From positions 1 through 13,291 of the forward strand of contig JAHEOA010000128.1 in assembly GCA_018609825.1 (NCBI GenBank): a stretch of DNA of 13,291 nucleotides, in the 5' to 3' direction. The DNA comes from Candidatus Bipolaricaulota bacterium (lineage in GTDB: Bacteria; Bipolaricaulota; Bipolaricaulia; RBG-16-55-9). This document shows, piece after piece, positions 11,660 through 13,291 of the stretch. Under the pieces are notes generated by a model. It searched no databases. It saw only the letters and a list, made by a program, of their open reading frames with translations, and was not told the DNA's origin. Positions within the stretch are counted from its first letter, which is position 1. Each line of letters opens with the position of its first letter. The position numbers were made by a program, and so were the translations under genes.

Positions 11660-13291
11660 ATGGACATGCTGAAACGCTGGTGGACCAACCCGGCCCGGCG
11701 TCGCCTGTTGCTAACCCTTGTAAGCGGAGCGCTCATCGCGGCGGCGCTGGGCGCCGGCCTCTGGATCGGGGACCCGCTCGTCCGGCCGCTTTTGATGACG
11801 GGTGCCGCCGTCGTGGCCGGCGCCGATATCGCCTGGCGAGCGGTCCAATACGCGCTCAAGCGCCGCGTCAGCATCGAGCTGCTCGTGACGATCGCCGCCG
11901 CCGGCGCGCTCGCCATCGGCAACGCCTGGGAGGCGGCCGCCGTGACGTTCCTGTTCATCCTGGGGGCCTGTCTGGAAGCCCGCACGATGAGCCGCACCCG
12001 CCGCGCGCTCAAGGACCTCCTCGATCTCGCCCCCGCTCAGGCCACGGTGGTGCGCGGCGGTCAGGAAGTTGAGGTCGCGCCCCAGGACGTTGCGTTCGGC
12101 GAGACGGTGCTGGTCAAGCCGGGAGGCAAGGTGCCCGTCGACGGCACCGTCATCGATGGACAGTCGCATGTCGATGAGAGCGCGATCACAGGCGAGCCGA
12201 TGCCGGCCGAGAAGGGACGAGACGCCGAGGTCTTCGCCGGCACGATCAACCAGGCCGGTCGATTGAAGGTTCGGGCGGAGGGCGTCGGCGCGCACACGAC
12301 GCTGGCGCGCATCGTTCGCCGCGTCGAGGAAGCCCAGGAGGCCAAGGCCCCCACGCAGCGCTTCATCGAGCGCTTCGCCCAGTGGTACACCCCCGCCATC
12401 ATCGGGCTGAGCGTCGCCGCGTTCGTCGTCACCTGGAACGTCGAACTGGCGCTGACGCTGTTGGTGATTGGCTGTCCGGGCGCGCTCGTCATCTCGACGC
12501 CGGTGTCGGTCGTGGCCGGCATCGGCCGCGCGGCCAAGGGCGGCATCCTCATCAAGGGCGGCGAGCACCTGGAACGGGCGGGGAAGATCAGCGCCGTGGC
12601 GCTGGACAAGACGGGCACGATCACCGAGGGCCGTCCCAGGCTGACCGACGTCGTCGCGCTCCAGCCGGCGACCGTCGGCGTCGCTGCGGGCGACATGCCA
12701 CCGGAGACGTCAGCACGCGACGTCGAAGACGACGTCCTCTACTGGGCCGCGATCGCCGAGCGCCCCTCGGAACATCCGCTGGCACGACCCATTCTGGAGG
12801 CCGTGGACGCGCGGGCCATCGACGTTCCCGAGGCCGAGACGTTCGAGACCCGGACGGGTCGCGGGATCCGCGCTCGCTATGACGGCCACGAGATCGTCGT
12901 CGGTTCGGGGGCCTGGCTCGACGAGCTCGGCGTGCCGCTGACCGACGAAGCCGACGAGGCGCTCGCACGGCTCAAGGCCGAGGGCAAGACGGCCGTTGTG
13001 GTGGCGCTCGATGACGAGGTGGTCGGCGTGCTCGGGATCGCGGATGGGATCCGCGAGATGGCGCCAGCGATGATCCGACGGCTCCACGATGCCGGCATCC
13101 GGCGGGTCGTCATGCTCACCGGCGACGACGAGCGGACCGCGCAGGCCATCGCGGCGCAGGCGGGCGTCGACGACGTCCGGGCCGACCTGTTGCCGGAAGA
13201 GAAGCAGGATGCCATTCGCCAGCTACAGGACGTGGGCGAGGTCGTCGCCATGGTCGGCGACGGGATCAACGACGCGCCGGCGATGGCCCAA
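11660..13291 (+). CDS. P1B-type metal-transporting ATPase with CPG motif (3' end outside window)
   Basis: 544 codons are present and the frame is open at the right edge. ATG 11660 follows AAGGAG. Four N-terminal membrane helices (to about residue 110) are followed by the actuator domain with TGE (177-179), helices 5 and 6 around residues 240-290, the phosphorylation site DKTGT (Asp316), the nucleotide-domain SEHP (His372-Pro373) and GDGINDAP (533-540). These identify a heavy-metal exporter that uses ATP. The helix-6 metal site reads C272-P-G274 instead of the CPC of Cu(I) and Cd/Zn pumps, so substrate cannot be assigned by the usual rule. No N-terminal HMA domain is fused; the chaperone gene just upstream may fill that role. 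Copper efflux or delivery for NirK is the contextual guess. Confidence 0.92.
   Translation, partial: MDMLKRWWTNPARRRLLLTLVSGALIAAALGAGLWIGDPLVRPLLMTGAAVVAGADIAWRAVQYALKRRVSIELLVTIAAAGALAIGNAWEAAAVTFLFILGACLEARTMSRTRRALKDLLDLAPAQATVVRGGQEVEVAPQDVAFGETVLVKPGGKVPVDGTVIDGQSHVDESAITGEPMPAEKGRDAEVFAGTINQAGRLKVRAEGVGAHTTLARIVRRVEEAQEAKAPTQRFIERFAQWYTPAIIGLSVAAFVVTWNVELALTLLVIGCPGALVISTPVSVVAGIGRAAKGGILIKGGEHLERAGKISAVALDKTGTITEGRPRLTDVVALQPATVGVAAGDMPPETSARDVEDDVLYWAAIAERPSEHPLARPILEAVDARAIDVPEAETFETRTGRGIRARYDGHEIVVGSGAWLDELGVPLTDEADEALARLKAEGKTAVVVALDDEVVGVLGIADGIREMAPAMIRRLHDAGIRRVVMLTGDDERTAQAIAAQAGVDDVRADLLPEEKQDAIRQLQDVGEVVAMVGDGINDAPAMAQ

Noticed and set aside
1..13291. CRISPR arrays, tRNA or rRNA genes, insertion sequences, transposase genes
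   Set aside because: No regularly spaced repeats, no cloverleaf-like or ribosomal RNA sequence and no transposase-like product was seen on either strand; this is by eye, not by search.

Overview
The window is a compact, high-GC bacterial segment in which almost every gene can be tied to nitrogen-oxide, haem or copper chemistry. It reads as a denitrification / nitrosative-stress island. The phylum cannot be fixed from the sequence. A Tat-exported copper nitrite reductase, several membrane-anchored or exported c-type cytochromes and a signal-peptide protein show an organism with respiratory chemistry outside the cytoplasmic membrane. Apart from one suspicious TGA, TGA is used as an ordinary stop codon.

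Left part (1-3261): a divergent gene begins at the left edge (only its ribosome site and start codon are inside). Rightward come an octaheme hydroxylamine-oxidoreductase-family cytochrome, an overlapping eight-helix membrane protein with a clear internal duplication, and a Crp/Fnr-family regulator carrying the FNR-type E-x-x-S-R recognition motif but no N-terminal iron-sulfur cysteines.

Middle (3384-6169): a radical SAM/SPASM protein of the NirJ/AhbD-like group, a DUF2249 gene whose conserved C-terminus lies in the -1 frame, a small cupin, a DUF488 (YeaO-like) protein translationally coupled to the cupin, and an Rrf2-family regulator with three cysteines like NsrR.

Right part (6289-13291): Tat-dependent nirK; an apparent four-gene operon of 7Fe-type ferredoxin, unknown protein, AhpD/CMD-fold protein and di-iron Fe-S repair protein Ric; a leftward pair (cytochrome c'/c-556-like protein, then a haem-binding-domain cytochrome interrupted by an in-frame TGA); and a rightward set of DUF6448 protein, separate HMA copper chaperone and a P1B-type ATPase with a CPG motif that runs off the right edge.

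The most useful regulatory observation is a repeated promoter layout. An FNR-type box (TTGAT-N4-ATCAA or a degenerate version) is followed after 22-23 nt by a TAnnCT -10 element upstream of hao, nirK, the ferredoxin operon and the DUF6448-copper operon, with a weaker version facing the cytochrome c' pair. This is the geometry of class II FNR/DNR promoters (box centred near -41.5), and the regulator encoded in the window has the matching recognition motif. A second, separate motif, ACTTGASTCAARCGATCA, is shared by the Rrf2 gene's own promoter and the region upstream of nirK, which suggests dual control of nitrite reduction. The best candidate for an undescribed system is the octaheme cytochrome together with its duplicated eight-helix partner under this control.
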